NCBI GenBank assembly: GCA_964228555.1
Contig: CAXQZU010000052.1
Location: forward strand, 62,001 to 126,000
DNA: 64,000 bases
Direction of reading: 5' to 3'
From: CAXQZU01 sp964228555
GTDB taxonomy: Bacteria > Planctomycetota > PLA2 > JAEUHO01
Under the pieces are notes generated by a model. It made no database searches. It was given only the letters and a program-made list of their open reading frames with translations, and had not been told where the DNA came from. This document shows, in pieces, positions 40,498-48,788 of this stretch. The position numbers and the translations under genes were made by a program. Positions within the stretch are counted from its first letter, which is position 1; each line of letters starts with the position of its first letter.

Positions 40498-42084
40498 CTA
40501 GCGGGCCAGCGCCTCGGCCAGCAGGGCCTTGGCGCGCGCGAGGTCGCGCGCACGATCGACGAGCCCGGCCGGGGGCGCCATCAGGTTGGGCGGCACGGGC
40601 GTGACCGCCACCTGGGCCTGCCCCTCCCAGCCCGCCTTGACGATGCGCGCCTTGTCCAGCGCCAGCGCCACGGCCTCGCGCACGCGCACGTCGTCGAAGG
40701 GCTTGGCCTGGGTGTTCATCGAGAGGTAGGCGATGTGCATGCCCGGCTCGCGCACCACGCGCACGGCCGGGTCGGCCTCCAGCTGCGGCAGCGTGGCCAG
40801 GTCGAGGTTGTCGGCCAGGTCGATCGCCCCGCTGCGCAGGGCCTGCGCGCGCGTGCCCGCGTCGGGGATGCGCCGGAACACGAGGTCCTTCACCGCCGGC
40901 GCGCCACCCCAGTGGCCGTCGAAGCGCGTGAGCGTGATCTCCACCTCGCTCTGCCACGACACGAAGCGGTAGGGGCCGGTGCCCACGGGGTTGCGCGCGA
41001 AGGCCTCGCCATGGCGGTCCAGCGCCGCCGGCGAGGGGATGCAGAAGGTGAACACGGCCAGCGTGGGCACGAAGAAGGCCGGCGCGGGACGCGAGCAGCG
41101 GAACACCACCTCGCCCTCGCCGGGCCCCGCCTCGACCCGCTCGACGAAGCTGCCCAGCAGGTCTTGCCACAGCGCGAACTCGCCGCCCTTGTGGTGCGGG
41201 TGCTTGGGGTCACGCTGGCGCTCGAAGGCATTCACCACGGCCTTGGCGTCGCAGGGCGTGCCGTCGTGGAACAGCACCCCGGGCCGCACCGTGAACGTCC
41301 ACACCGTGCGCTCGGGGTTGCTGCGCCACGCGCTCGCCAGCGCGGGCTCCACCTCGCTGGTGCCGGGCTTGTAGCGCACCAGCGTGTCGAAGACGTGCTC
41401 GACGGGGAAGCTGCTCTCGCCGTCCGTGATCACGGCCGGGTCGAGCTTGACCGCGTCGCCGCTGCGGCCCACCACGATGCGCCCGTCGCGCGGGGCCGCG
41501 CACAGGCGCAGCTGGGGGTGGGTCACCAGCTCCAGCCCCACCGGCCCCACCGCCGCCCGGTGCGCCACCACGCGGTCGCTGGTGGCCAGCGGCACCATCG
41601 GCACGTCGGCGAAGATCTTGGCCTGCGCCTGCCGGTAGAGCGCGGCGCGCGCCGCGGGGTCGGCCGCGTAGCGCGCCTCCTCCAGCCAGCCGCTGACCGC
41701 CTCGTCGGCATAGAAGCTGATGTTGCTGGCCTCGCCCGGCCGCGCCTGCGACTTGTGCAGCAGCACGTAGAGGAAGTTGTCCACGTCGGGGATGTCGGCA
41801 GACCAGCCCAGCAGCGCCAGCTGGTGCTCGCCGTTCTTCACGCGCTGCAGGTAGGCAGGCCACTCCAGCTTCCGGAGGTCCACCGCGATGCCCGCCTCCT
41901 CGAGGTCACCGGCCACCTGCTTGGCCACCTCCTCCATGTTGGGCATGTAGGGCCGGCTCACCGAGCCGTACGAGAGCACCAACGAGAGGCGCCCGGCGTC
42001 GCGCGGCTCGCCATCGCCACAGCCCACGAGCACGGCGAGGAACGCGAGCATGCCCGCGACGGCGACGAGGGGACGGATGCGCAT
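40498..42084 (-). CDS. circularly permuted peptide-binding lipoprotein (DppA-like, SBP family 5)
   Basis: A 528-residue extracytoplasmic binding protein of the dipeptide/oligopeptide type. The start at 42084 has a GGAGG ribosome-binding site and a lipoprotein signal with lipobox LVGC. In ordinary family members the mature protein starts with a segment like IVVGRSGDAVKLDPA and ends with VSRPYMPN ... EWPAYLQRVKNGEHQLALLGW ... FLYVLL. Here the latter comes first (residues ~33-190). The ordinary N-terminal part starts near residue 200 (RIVVGRSGDAVKLDPAVITDG), and the protein stops after DLARAKALLAEALAR, the point that normally leads into the segment now at the N terminus. Length is that of one domain, so this is a permutation, not a duplication. 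It lies upstream of the matching permeases. Confidence 0.88.
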   Translation of the reverse strand: MRIRPLVAVAGMLAFLAVLVGCGDGEPRDAGRLSLVLSYGSVSRPYMPNMEEVAKQVAGDLEEAGIAVDLRKLEWPAYLQRVKNGEHQLALLGWSADIPDVDNFLYVLLHKSQARPGEASNISFYADEAVSGWLEEARYAADPAARAALYRQAQAKIFADVPMVPLATSDRVVAHRAAVGPVGLELVTHPQLRLCAAPRDGRIVVGRSGDAVKLDPAVITDGESSFPVEHVFDTLVRYKPGTSEVEPALASAWRSNPERTVWTFTVRPGVLFHDGTPCDAKAVVNAFERQRDPKHPHHKGGEFALWQDLLGSFVERVEAGPGEGEVVFRCSRPAPAFFVPTLAVFTFCIPSPAALDRHGEAFARNPVGTGPYRFVSWQSEVEITLTRFDGHWGGAPAVKDLVFRRIPDAGTRAQALRSGAIDLADNLDLATLPQLEADPAVRVVREPGMHIAYLSMNTQAKPFDDVRVREAVALALDKARIVKAGWEGQAQVAVTPVPPNLMAPPAGLVDRARDLARAKALLAEALAR

Positions 42085-42109
42085 GCCAGCCTCCAGGGGG
42101 CCCGCGATG

Positions 42110-43507
42110 CTACCGGGGCCCCGCCTGTGCCGCGGGGGCGGCGCCCGGCAGCACGCGCAGCAAGGCGGCCAGCACGGCGGGCTCGGCCTCCAGCACGGCG
42201 GCGAGCGCGGCAGCAGGCGCCACCGGCTCGGCGTCCAGCAGGCCGCGCAAGGCACGCGCGTCGGGCGGCGGCTGCGCCGCGGCCGCGGGGCGGACGAGGC
42301 GCGCGGCCTGCGCGCGCAGGGCTTGCTGGGCGCTGCGCGGCGCCTCGCGCCAGCGCGCCGCCAGCGTGGGCGAGGCGGCCACCGCCTCCAGCCACGCCGC
42401 CTGCGCCGCGGCATCCAGCGTGGCCCAGCGCGCACTCGCGCGCTCGCGCAGCGCCCGGCGCTCGGGCCCCACCACCTCCGGCCAGCCCTCGGCGGCCAGG
42501 GCCGCCACGAGGCTGGCCGACTCGAGCAGGTGCTCGGCGTGCAGCAGCGGGAGGCCCGCGGGCCCCGGCGGCACGCTGGGCAGCGTGGCCAGCATCATCG
42601 TGATGCGTGCGGCGGGCGGGTAGGCCTCCGCCGCGCGCGCCCGCAGCTCCTGCAGCACGCGGGCCCCGGCCTGCTGCGCCAGTGCCGCCCGCTCGGCGGC
42701 AGGCAGGCCCTGCGCGTCGTGCAGCCTGCGCGCCACGTCACGGTAGCCCGCGCGCGCCTTGGGACCGCCGCGCGCGACGTCCTGCGCCAGCGCCGCGTGC
42801 GCTTCCTCGCGCCACAGCCGCGGCAGCGACAGGCCCAGCGCGGCCTCCAGGCACGCCACCGTGGCCTCGACGTGGCGGCGCCGCACCGGCTCCTCGCCCT
42901 GCGCCTGCGCCAGCACGCGCTCCGGATCGGGCCCTGCGCCGTAGGGCTCGACGAAGGCCGGCTCGGTGGGCTCCAGCGAGCCCGCGAAGCCGCGCGCCGC
43001 CTCGCGCAGGGCCTCGGGTGCATCCTCGCTGCACAGCGACCACGCCATCGCCCACAGTGCGGGGCCGGCGCGCAGCACGCAGAGGCGGCCCACGAGGCGC
43101 GTGGCCCCCGCCCGCAGTTCGAGGTCGGCATCGGCCAGCGCGCGCCCGAGCAGCACGCGGGACTCCAGGCGCGGCGTGCCGAAGCCGAACGCCCCCACTT
43201 GCTTGGCGACGAGGCCCGCAGCCTTCATCAGCACCTGCGCCGGCGGGTCGTCGTCTTCCACGGGGAACACGCGCGCCTCGGCCAGCACGCGACCCGCATG
43301 CCCCGACGGCGCGACCAGCACGAGCCGCCACTGGCCGCTGGCCGGCGCCTCCTCGCGTGTCGTCCAGCCCGCGGGAAGCACCACGCTGGCCGGCGCACCG
43401 CCCAGCGTGGTGGCGGCGGGCACGTCGTCCGCCGCCCACGACGGCGCACAGGGCCGCAGGCCGATGGCCGCGCAGAGGACCAGCACGATCAGCACGCGGC
43501 GAGGCAT
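42110..43507 (-). CDS. secreted hypothetical protein
   Basis: A 465-residue protein with a signal peptide (VLIVLVLCAAIGLRPCAPSWA). The first ~130 mature residues are a beta-rich domain (GWTTREEAPASGQWRLVLVAPSG, RVLAEARVFPVEDDD, RLVGRLCVLRAGPALWAMAWSL). This recalls the small domains that detect or transform a stored quantity in PsbP-like or DUF1795-like lipoproteins, but similarity is weak. The rest is Ala/Arg-rich and helical. No family was recognised with confidence. A DosR-box-like palindrome lies about 70 bases upstream of the start. Confidence 0.6.
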   Translation of the reverse strand: MPRRVLIVLVLCAAIGLRPCAPSWAADDVPAATTLGGAPASVVLPAGWTTREEAPASGQWRLVLVAPSGHAGRVLAEARVFPVEDDDPPAQVLMKAAGLVAKQVGAFGFGTPRLESRVLLGRALADADLELRAGATRLVGRLCVLRAGPALWAMAWSLCSEDAPEALREAARGFAGSLEPTEPAFVEPYGAGPDPERVLAQAQGEEPVRRRHVEATVACLEAALGLSLPRLWREEAHAALAQDVARGGPKARAGYRDVARRLHDAQGLPAAERAALAQQAGARVLQELRARAAEAYPPAARITMMLATLPSVPPGPAGLPLLHAEHLLESASLVAALAAEGWPEVVGPERRALRERASARWATLDAAAQAAWLEAVAASPTLAARWREAPRSAQQALRAQAARLVRPAAAAQPPPDARALRGLLDAEPVAPAAALAAVLEAEPAVLAALLRVLPGAAPAAQAGPR

Positions 43508-43575
43508 GACCCGAGGCTACGCGCCCTCGATGCGCGCAGGCGACCGTGCCGCGGGCACCCGGCCTTGGCGGGCAT

Positions 43576-43591
43576 AGGGACGAAAGTCCCT
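43576..43591. promoter_or_regulatory. DosR-box-like palindrome
   Basis: AGGGACGAAAGTCCCT closely resembles the mycobacterial DosR dormancy box core GGGACTWWAGTCCC, with one mismatch in 14 positions. A half-site GTCCCT follows at 43603-43608. It lies about 70 bases upstream of the secreted hypothetical protein's start on the minus strand. Confidence 0.4.
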
Positions 43592-43746
43592 TGCGCTGCG
43601 TAGTCCCTCTCGAGGCCAGAAATGGCCTTGGGCCGCGCACTAAATGTTCGACCCCAGGCCTCCAGGGCCAAGAATGGCCTCCGGGGCCCGTGGCGGGCCC
43701 AGGCCGCAGGCATTTAGTGCGGGGCTGTTCGCCCCCCCGCCGGGAA

Positions 43747-43761
43747 GCCCGCGTAGCGGGC
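43747..43761 (-). terminator. hairpin downstream of the membrane protein gene
   Basis: GCCCGC/GCGGGC with a 3-base loop begins 9 bases after the stop of the gene at 43770. On the minus strand only TT follows, so this is a weak intrinsic terminator at best. Confidence 0.4.
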
Positions 43762-43769
43762 GTCGCGAC

Positions 43770-44534
43770 CTAGCCGAAGATCTTGGCCATGTCCTCGGTG
43801 GTGGCGCCTTCCTTGCCCACGCGCAGCTCGTGGTAGCAGACGGTCGAGAGCGTGGCACCGAAGAGGGCCACGAACACGCCCACGAGGATGGAGAGGGCCA
43901 CGCCGATCACCACGCCCATGCTGAAGAAGACGCCGGCGAGGGCGAACATCACGAGGCCCAGCAGCAGGAAGACCACCAGGTTCATCACGAAGATGGCCAT
44001 GCGGTTGCCGCTGGTGAGGCCGGCGCTGCGGCTCAGGGCAGCGCCCACGCCCAGCGACTCGACCACGGCCGCGGGCACCGAGACGTACCACATGCAGGCC
44101 ACGATGATCCCCGGCACGATGAGCAGGATCATCCCCAGCGCGACGCCCAGCCCGTAGCAGATCGAGACGCCGATGACGGGCAGGATGAAGCCCATGCCCT
44201 TCTTGAGGCTGGCGGCGATGTCCGCCTTCTGGCCACGCAGCGCCTGGAACACGGCGAAGGCCAGCGCGGCCGTCACCATCGACTGCCCCACCATCGTCAC
44301 GACCAGCGAGAGCAGTTGCTTGCCCACGGCGGGCTGGCCGGTCGAGACCGTGACCTTCCCGCTGTCGGGGTCCATCTGCCAGGTGCCCTGCACGTCCGAC
44401 GCGCTCGGCGTGAGCAGGTGGTTGATGATCCCCACGGGCAGCATGATCACGAGCGCGATCACGAAGAGCGTGGGCAGGTTCTTGGTGGTGATGTCCAGCG
44501 CCTTGCTGATGACGGTCCCGGCGGCGAGCTGCAT
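43770..44534 (-). CDS. multi-pass membrane protein of unknown function
   Basis: A 254-residue protein with about six hydrophobic segments (LFVIALVIMLPVGIINHLL, ILPVIGVSICYGLGVALGMILLIVPGIIVACMWY and LVVFLLLGLVMFALAGVFFS among them). The pattern WYVSVPAAVVESLGVGAALSRSAGLTSGNR resembles YciC/UPF0259- and DUF975-like membrane proteins, whose function is not established. The start at 44534 was chosen because an AGGAGG ribosome-binding site lies 7 bases upstream; an ATG 24 bases earlier lacks one. Confidence 0.7.
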   Translation of the reverse strand: MQLAAGTVISKALDITTKNLPTLFVIALVIMLPVGIINHLLTPSASDVQGTWQMDPDSGKVTVSTGQPAVGKQLLSLVVTMVGQSMVTAALAFAVFQALRGQKADIAASLKKGMGFILPVIGVSICYGLGVALGMILLIVPGIIVACMWYVSVPAAVVESLGVGAALSRSAGLTSGNRMAIFVMNLVVFLLLGLVMFALAGVFFSMGVVIGVALSILVGVFVALFGATLSTVCYHELRVGKEGATTEDMAKIFG

Positions 44535-44617
44535 CGGAGATCCTCCTGGGGAAGCCATGGGGCAACCCTAGGCCCATGCAGCCTCCCCCGCAAGGGTCGC
44601 GTCCCTGCCCCGGGGCC

Positions 44618-46618
44618 TCACTCGGGCAGCGGGCCCAGCAGGTTCTTCGAGGGGCTGCGGTCGCGGGCCTTGAAGAAGATGCGCACCGGCACCTCGTGCA
44701 TGGGCATCAGCGCGCGGAACTGGTTCTCGAGGTAGCGGCGGTAGGTGCTGTCGAACAGGGCCGGGTCGTTCACGAAGATGACGAAGGTGGGCGGCTTCAC
44801 CTCGACCTGCGCGCCGAAGTACATGTGGCCCACGCGGCCGTGGTACGGACGGGGGGCCTTGAGCGTCTGGGCGCGCAGCACGGCCTTGTTGAGCTGCGCC
44901 GTCTTCACGCGGGTGCTGGCCTGGCGGAACAGGCCGCGGGCCACGTCCACGACCGCGTCCACGTTGCGCGCGTCCGTGGCCGTCGTGAACACGATGGGCG
45001 CGTAGTCCAGCCCGCGCAGGGTGGCTCGCACGTAGCGGGCGTAGCGCCCGGTGGCGAGGTCCGGCGGGCGCAGGTCCCACTTGTTGACCACGATCACCAC
45101 GGGGTGGTGATGCTCGAGCGCGTAGCCGGCGATCTTCCGGTCCAGCCGGCTGATGTCGGCCGTGGCATCCAGCACGATGGCCGAGACGTCGGCGCGGCGC
45201 ATGGCGCGCTCGGCGCGCCGCTGCGCGTAGAAGTCCACGCCGCCCTGCACGGCGCGCTCCTTGCGGATGCCGGCCGTGTCGATCACCACGAAGGCCTTGC
45301 CGTCGCGCTCGAAGCGGATGTCCACGGTGTCGCGCGTGGTGCCGGGCACGCTGCTGACGATCATGCGCTCCTGGCGCAGCAGGGCGTTGACCAGCGAGGA
45401 CTTGCCTGCGTTGGTGCGGCCCACGATGGCCAGCTTCATCTCGGGCGGCGGCAGGCGCCGCGGCGTGGTGGGCCCGGCGGGCAGCCGCGAGGCCACGGCC
45501 TCCTCCAGCGTGTCCAGCCCGGTCTTCTCCTGCGCGCTCACCAGCACGGCCTCGCCGTAGCCGAGGCCCTCGATCTCGCCCACGTTCCATGCCACCTTCG
45601 TGGTCTCGGCCTTGTTGGCCACCGGGATCACGCGCGAGGTGGCGCGGCGCAGCATGCCGGCCACGCGCTCGTCCAGCGGCGTGAGGCCCTCGCGCGCGTC
45701 GAAGACGAAGAGGATCACGGCTGCCTGCTGGATGGCGCGCGCCACCTGGCCCTCGACGTGCTCGCCCAGGCCCTGCGCGTCCACGATGCCCACGCCGCCC
45801 GTGTCCACCAGCTCCACCGTGCGGTCGGCCAGCGTGCACAGCACGCCCACGCGGTCGCGCGTCACGCCGGGCGTGGGCTCGACGATCGAGATGCGCGAGC
45901 CGGAGAGCGCGTTGAGCAGCGTGCTCTTGCCCACGTTGGGCCGGCCCACGATGGCCACGATGGGCGGGCGCGCGTGCGGGTCGCGCTCCAGCGTGTCGGG
46001 CTCCTCCTCCACCGCACCGGCCGGGGGCTGCTGGCCCTCGTAGAGCGCATCGTCGTCATCCTCGTCATGCGCCGGGCCCCACGAGCCATCCGCGTCGTCG
46101 CCGCCCTCATCGTCGTCGGCGTCGAAGGCCTCGTCCTGCTCCTCGTCACCCGGCGCGGGCTCGTCGGGGCCGTCTTCCTCGTAGCGACGGCGCGCCTCGC
46201 GCTCGATCGTCGCCTCGTCGGGCGTGGGCGCCGTGGGCTCGGCGGCCGGCGGCGTGGGCACCTTGGCGCGCGACGCGGCGGGCGGCAGGGACATCGCCGA
46301 CGGCTTCGGCTTCGCCTTCTCCTCGGGCTGCACCCGCAAGGTGGCCTTGGGCGCAGGCTTCGGGGTGGCCTTGGGGGCAGCCTTGCGTGCGGAGGCCGCC
46401 TTCGCCTTCGCCGGCACCTTCACCTTGGCCGGCACCTTCACCTTGGCCTTGGCTTTCACCTTGGCCTTGGCTTTCGCCCTGACCTTGGCCTCGGGCGCGG
46501 GGGTGGCGCGGGCGGCGCGCGGGGCGGCCTTGCGGCCGGCCTGGGGGGCAGCCTTGGGTGCGGCCTTGGGGGCGGCCTTGGGCGCAGCGGCGCGGCGCGG
46601 GGGACGGCGGGCGGGCAT
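44618..46618 (-). CDS. der: ribosome-assembly GTPase Der with long histone-like N-terminal extension
   Basis: A 666-residue protein. Residues ~230-666 are Der/EngA: two GTPase domains (G1 GRPNVGKSTLLN with DTGG and NKAE; second G1 GRTNAGKSSLVN with DTAG and NKWD) and the C-terminal KH-like domain ending near NQFRALMPMHEVPVRIFFKARDR. Der acts in maturation of the large ribosomal subunit. Ordinary Der is about 440-490 residues. Here ~220 extra residues precede it: a lysine/alanine/proline tract of the histone-H1 type (PKAAPKAAPK, KVKAKAKVKVPAK) and then an acidic stretch (DEEQDEAFDADDDEGGDDADG). The start at 46618 is the first ATG of this tract with a plausible position; the exact start is uncertain. 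Confidence 0.9.
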   Translation of the reverse strand: MPARRPPRRAAAPKAAPKAAPKAAPQAGRKAAPRAARATPAPEAKVRAKAKAKVKAKAKVKVPAKVKVPAKAKAASARKAAPKATPKPAPKATLRVQPEEKAKPKPSAMSLPPAASRAKVPTPPAAEPTAPTPDEATIEREARRRYEEDGPDEPAPGDEEQDEAFDADDDEGGDDADGSWGPAHDEDDDDALYEGQQPPAGAVEEEPDTLERDPHARPPIVAIVGRPNVGKSTLLNALSGSRISIVEPTPGVTRDRVGVLCTLADRTVELVDTGGVGIVDAQGLGEHVEGQVARAIQQAAVILFVFDAREGLTPLDERVAGMLRRATSRVIPVANKAETTKVAWNVGEIEGLGYGEAVLVSAQEKTGLDTLEEAVASRLPAGPTTPRRLPPPEMKLAIVGRTNAGKSSLVNALLRQERMIVSSVPGTTRDTVDIRFERDGKAFVVIDTAGIRKERAVQGGVDFYAQRRAERAMRRADVSAIVLDATADISRLDRKIAGYALEHHHPVVIVVNKWDLRPPDLATGRYARYVRATLRGLDYAPIVFTTATDARNVDAVVDVARGLFRQASTRVKTAQLNKAVLRAQTLKAPRPYHGRVGHMYFGAQVEVKPPTFVIFVNDPALFDSTYRRYLENQFRALMPMHEVPVRIFFKARDRSPSKNLLGPLPE

Positions 46619-46679
46619 CCCTGCCACGGTACGGGCAAGGCGCGGGGCGGCTGCCTGTTGCGCCAGCGCCCGGGCGGCC

Positions 46680-47945
46680 TCAGCGCGCGAGGTCGCGCAG
46701 CACGCGCTCGCGGACGGCCGGGTCCATCGCGGCACCGGCCAGCAGCGGCTCGGCCTCCTCGGCACTCACGCGCAGGTGGCGCAGCAGCACCGCGGCCCGG
46801 TCGGCCACCGGCGAGCCCTGCCCCAGCGCGCGCAGCACGAAGGGCCGCGCCGACTGCCACTCGCGCCGCCGCGTGCTCGACAGCCAGCCCAGCGTGACGT
46901 GCTCGGGCAGCGTGGCCTCGCCCATCCCGCGCAGCGCCCAGCGGTCGAGCGCCTCGACCTCCTCGGCCGAGAGGCTGAGGCTGCCGGCCTCCCACGCCAC
47001 GGCCACCTCGCCGGCCGCCAGCCACGGGCCCAGCAACGCGGGCAGGTCCAGCGTGGCGCGCTCGGCGGGCGACAGGCGCCGCAGCAGCCGCATGGCCTCG
47101 CGCGGCGCGATGCCGCCGGCGCGCAGCCGCGCCAGCGACTCGGCGCTGCCCGACTGCGGCAGCCAGGCCACCAGCAACTGCTCCAGCTCGCTGCGCACGC
47201 CGCGCAGCGACTTGGGCTGCTCGGCCTCGGGCTGGGCCAGGATGGCGCGCACGTAGCCCGCCAGCCGCTCGCGCTGGGCGGCGTCCAGCACGCCGCCGGC
47301 CACCACGCCCACGCCCTGCACGAACATCTCCATGACGTCGTCGCTCTCGTCCTGGCGGTAGAAGCCGGGATCGCGCGCCGCCGTCTCCAGCAAGGTCTCG
47401 AGCATGGCCAGCACCTGCGCGTCGCGCTCGACGACGAAGCGCAGCATGGGGTAGGCGAAGGGCAGCGCCTGCTCCTCGTCGTGCACCAGCGCACGCAGGC
47501 GGCCGTTGCGCCCCATCACCAGGCCCAGCTGGCGGTAGAGCGCACGGTGGCCCTCGGTGCCGGCGCCCAGCTGCGCGGCGGCGTACGCGAGCAGGCGCTC
47601 GAAGGCCACGCCCACCTCCTGCACGTCGTCCAGCTCGAGCGGGTCCGAGGCCGGCACCACGCGCACGGGCGGCAGCACCAGCTGCGTGGAGGCGGGCGCG
47701 GCCGCCGGCGCCGGGCGCGGCGCGACCGGTGCAGCGGCGAGGCGCGGCGCGGGGCTGGCCTCGGGCTCGGCCGCGGACGGTGCCGCCAGCGTGGGCGCCG
47801 GGGCGGCGGGCGCCGTGCGCGGCATGTCGGCCGCCGGCGACACCAGCAGCGGCTCGGGAGCGGGCGGCGCCTGCGTGCGGCCCCAGGCATAGGCGCCGGC
47901 CAGCGTAGCCGCCCAGCCCAGCAGCACCCACGGGGCGACGCGCAT
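46680..47945 (-). CDS. membrane-anchored hypothetical protein
   Basis: A 421-residue protein with an N-terminal membrane anchor (VAPWVLLGWAATLAGAYAWG) and a long Ala/Pro linker (residues ~25-90). A helical C-terminal domain follows, rich in Leu, Arg and Glu (for example FERLLAYAAAQLGAGTEGHRAL, MLETLLETAARDPGFYRQDESDDVMEMF). The helical part resembles a solenoid of HEAT-like type, but no repeat signature is clear. It lies between queE and der, same strand, with short gaps, so co-transcription is likely. Confidence 0.6.
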   Translation of the reverse strand: MRVAPWVLLGWAATLAGAYAWGRTQAPPAPEPLLVSPAADMPRTAPAAPAPTLAAPSAAEPEASPAPRLAAAPVAPRPAPAAAPASTQLVLPPVRVVPASDPLELDDVQEVGVAFERLLAYAAAQLGAGTEGHRALYRQLGLVMGRNGRLRALVHDEEQALPFAYPMLRFVVERDAQVLAMLETLLETAARDPGFYRQDESDDVMEMFVQGVGVVAGGVLDAAQRERLAGYVRAILAQPEAEQPKSLRGVRSELEQLLVAWLPQSGSAESLARLRAGGIAPREAMRLLRRLSPAERATLDLPALLGPWLAAGEVAVAWEAGSLSLSAEEVEALDRWALRGMGEATLPEHVTLGWLSSTRRREWQSARPFVLRALGQGSPVADRAAVLLRHLRVSAEEAEPLLAGAAMDPAVRERVLRDLAR

Positions 47946-47972
47946 GGCGTGGATGCTAGCCGGGTGCCTGCC

Positions 47973-48788
47973 TCAGCGCACGCCCAGCAGGCGGTGCACC
48001 TGCGGGATCACGCGCACGTCGGGGTGGACCCGGCGCGCGGCCGCATGCAGGACCAGCAGGTGCATCGCGGCGGGCGCAGCCGGCCCCCCCGCCAGCGCCG
48101 TCACCGGCTGCAGCACCAGCGGCGTGGCGGGCAGGTGCTGCGCCGCGAAGCGCGCCGCCTGTTCCACCTCGTCGGCCCCGGTGGCGCCCGCCACCACGGC
48201 CTTCACCGCCAGCGCCTTGCCCGCCGCCGCCAGCAGCCTGTAGGTGTCCGCGTGAGCCTCCCACGGCGTGGGCTCGCCCGTCGCGCTGGCCAGCTTGAGG
48301 TCCGGCGTCACCTCGTCGAGGGCATCGAGCACGTGGGCCAGCGCGCCCGGGCGGTGCCCGCCTGTCTCCAGGTGCACGCGCAGGCCCAGCGCGCGCGCGC
48401 CTCGCGCCAGCGCCGCCACGGCGTGCGGGTGCAGCAGCGGCTCGCCGCCCGTGAGGCTCACCGCGGCGTGCAGGCCGCGGGGCTGGTCCAGCCGAGCCAC
48501 CGCCTCGAGCACGGCCTCGAAGGCCAGCGGGTTGGCAGGCCACTGGTCTCCCTCCACGCCCGGCGCCACCTGCACGCGCGCGCGCGGCGGCAGAGGGAAG
48601 GACTCGGGCGTGTCGCAGAAGGCGCAGCGCAGGTCGCAGCCCGCCAGGCGCACGAACACCTGCCGCTCGCCCACGCGCGGGCCCTCGCCCTGCACGCTCG
48701 AGAACACTTCCAGCACCGGCACCGAGGCGCGCGAGGGAGCCGGCGGCGGCGCGGAGGCGGGCCCGTGCGGCCCCGGGACGGCGCTCAC
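47973..48788 (-). CDS. queE: 7-carboxy-7-deazaguanine synthase (QueE)
   Basis: A 271-residue radical SAM enzyme that converts 6-carboxytetrahydropterin, the product of QueD, to 7-carboxy-7-deazaguanine in queuosine synthesis. Visible features are EVFSSVQGEGPRVGERQVFVRLAGCDLRCAFCDTPES, with the [4Fe-4S] cysteines in the QueE spacing C-x3-C-x2-C, and SLTGGEPLLHPHAV. The GTG start overlaps the previous gene's stop by 4 bases. QueD is encoded at 8876 in this window; QueC is not seen. Confidence 0.92.
   Translation of the reverse strand: MSAVPGPHGPASAPPPAPSRASVPVLEVFSSVQGEGPRVGERQVFVRLAGCDLRCAFCDTPESFPLPPRARVQVAPGVEGDQWPANPLAFEAVLEAVARLDQPRGLHAAVSLTGGEPLLHPHAVAALARGARALGLRVHLETGGHRPGALAHVLDALDEVTPDLKLASATGEPTPWEAHADTYRLLAAAGKALAVKAVVAGATGADEVEQAARFAAQHLPATPLVLQPVTALAGGPAAPAAMHLLVLHAAARRVHPDVRVIPQVHRLLGVR

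Larger units (their letters stand above)
43508..43769. ncRNA. hairpin-packed intergenic region, candidate structured RNA or complex regulatory site
   Basis: No protein gene is seen. Within 43575-43762 seven inverted repeats follow one another: AGGGAC/GTCCCT (43576-43591), AGGCCA/TGGCCT (43613-43628), an 11-bp pair CGCACTAAATG/CATTTAGTGCG (43636-43646 and 43711-43721) enclosing GGCCA/TGGCC (43666-43679) and GGGCCC/GGGCCC (43684-43700), GGGGC/GCCCC (43721-43735) and GCCCGC/GCGGGC (43747-43761). Several loops are GAAA or AGAA, and a second GTCCCT (43603-43608) could compete with the first hairpin. The layout resembles a multibranched RNA. Which strand is transcribed is not known; GNRA loops favour the plus strand. 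Confidence 0.5.

Noticed and set aside
40498..42084. Two fused partial binding proteins rather than a permutation
   Set aside because: Total length equals one domain, no segment is present twice, and the two ends fit at a single cut point.
45601..45640. NKAE in the first Der GTPase domain as a defective G4 motif
   Set aside because: NKxE variants occur in ordinary Der proteins of several bacterial groups as far as I recall, so this is not evidence of inactivation.
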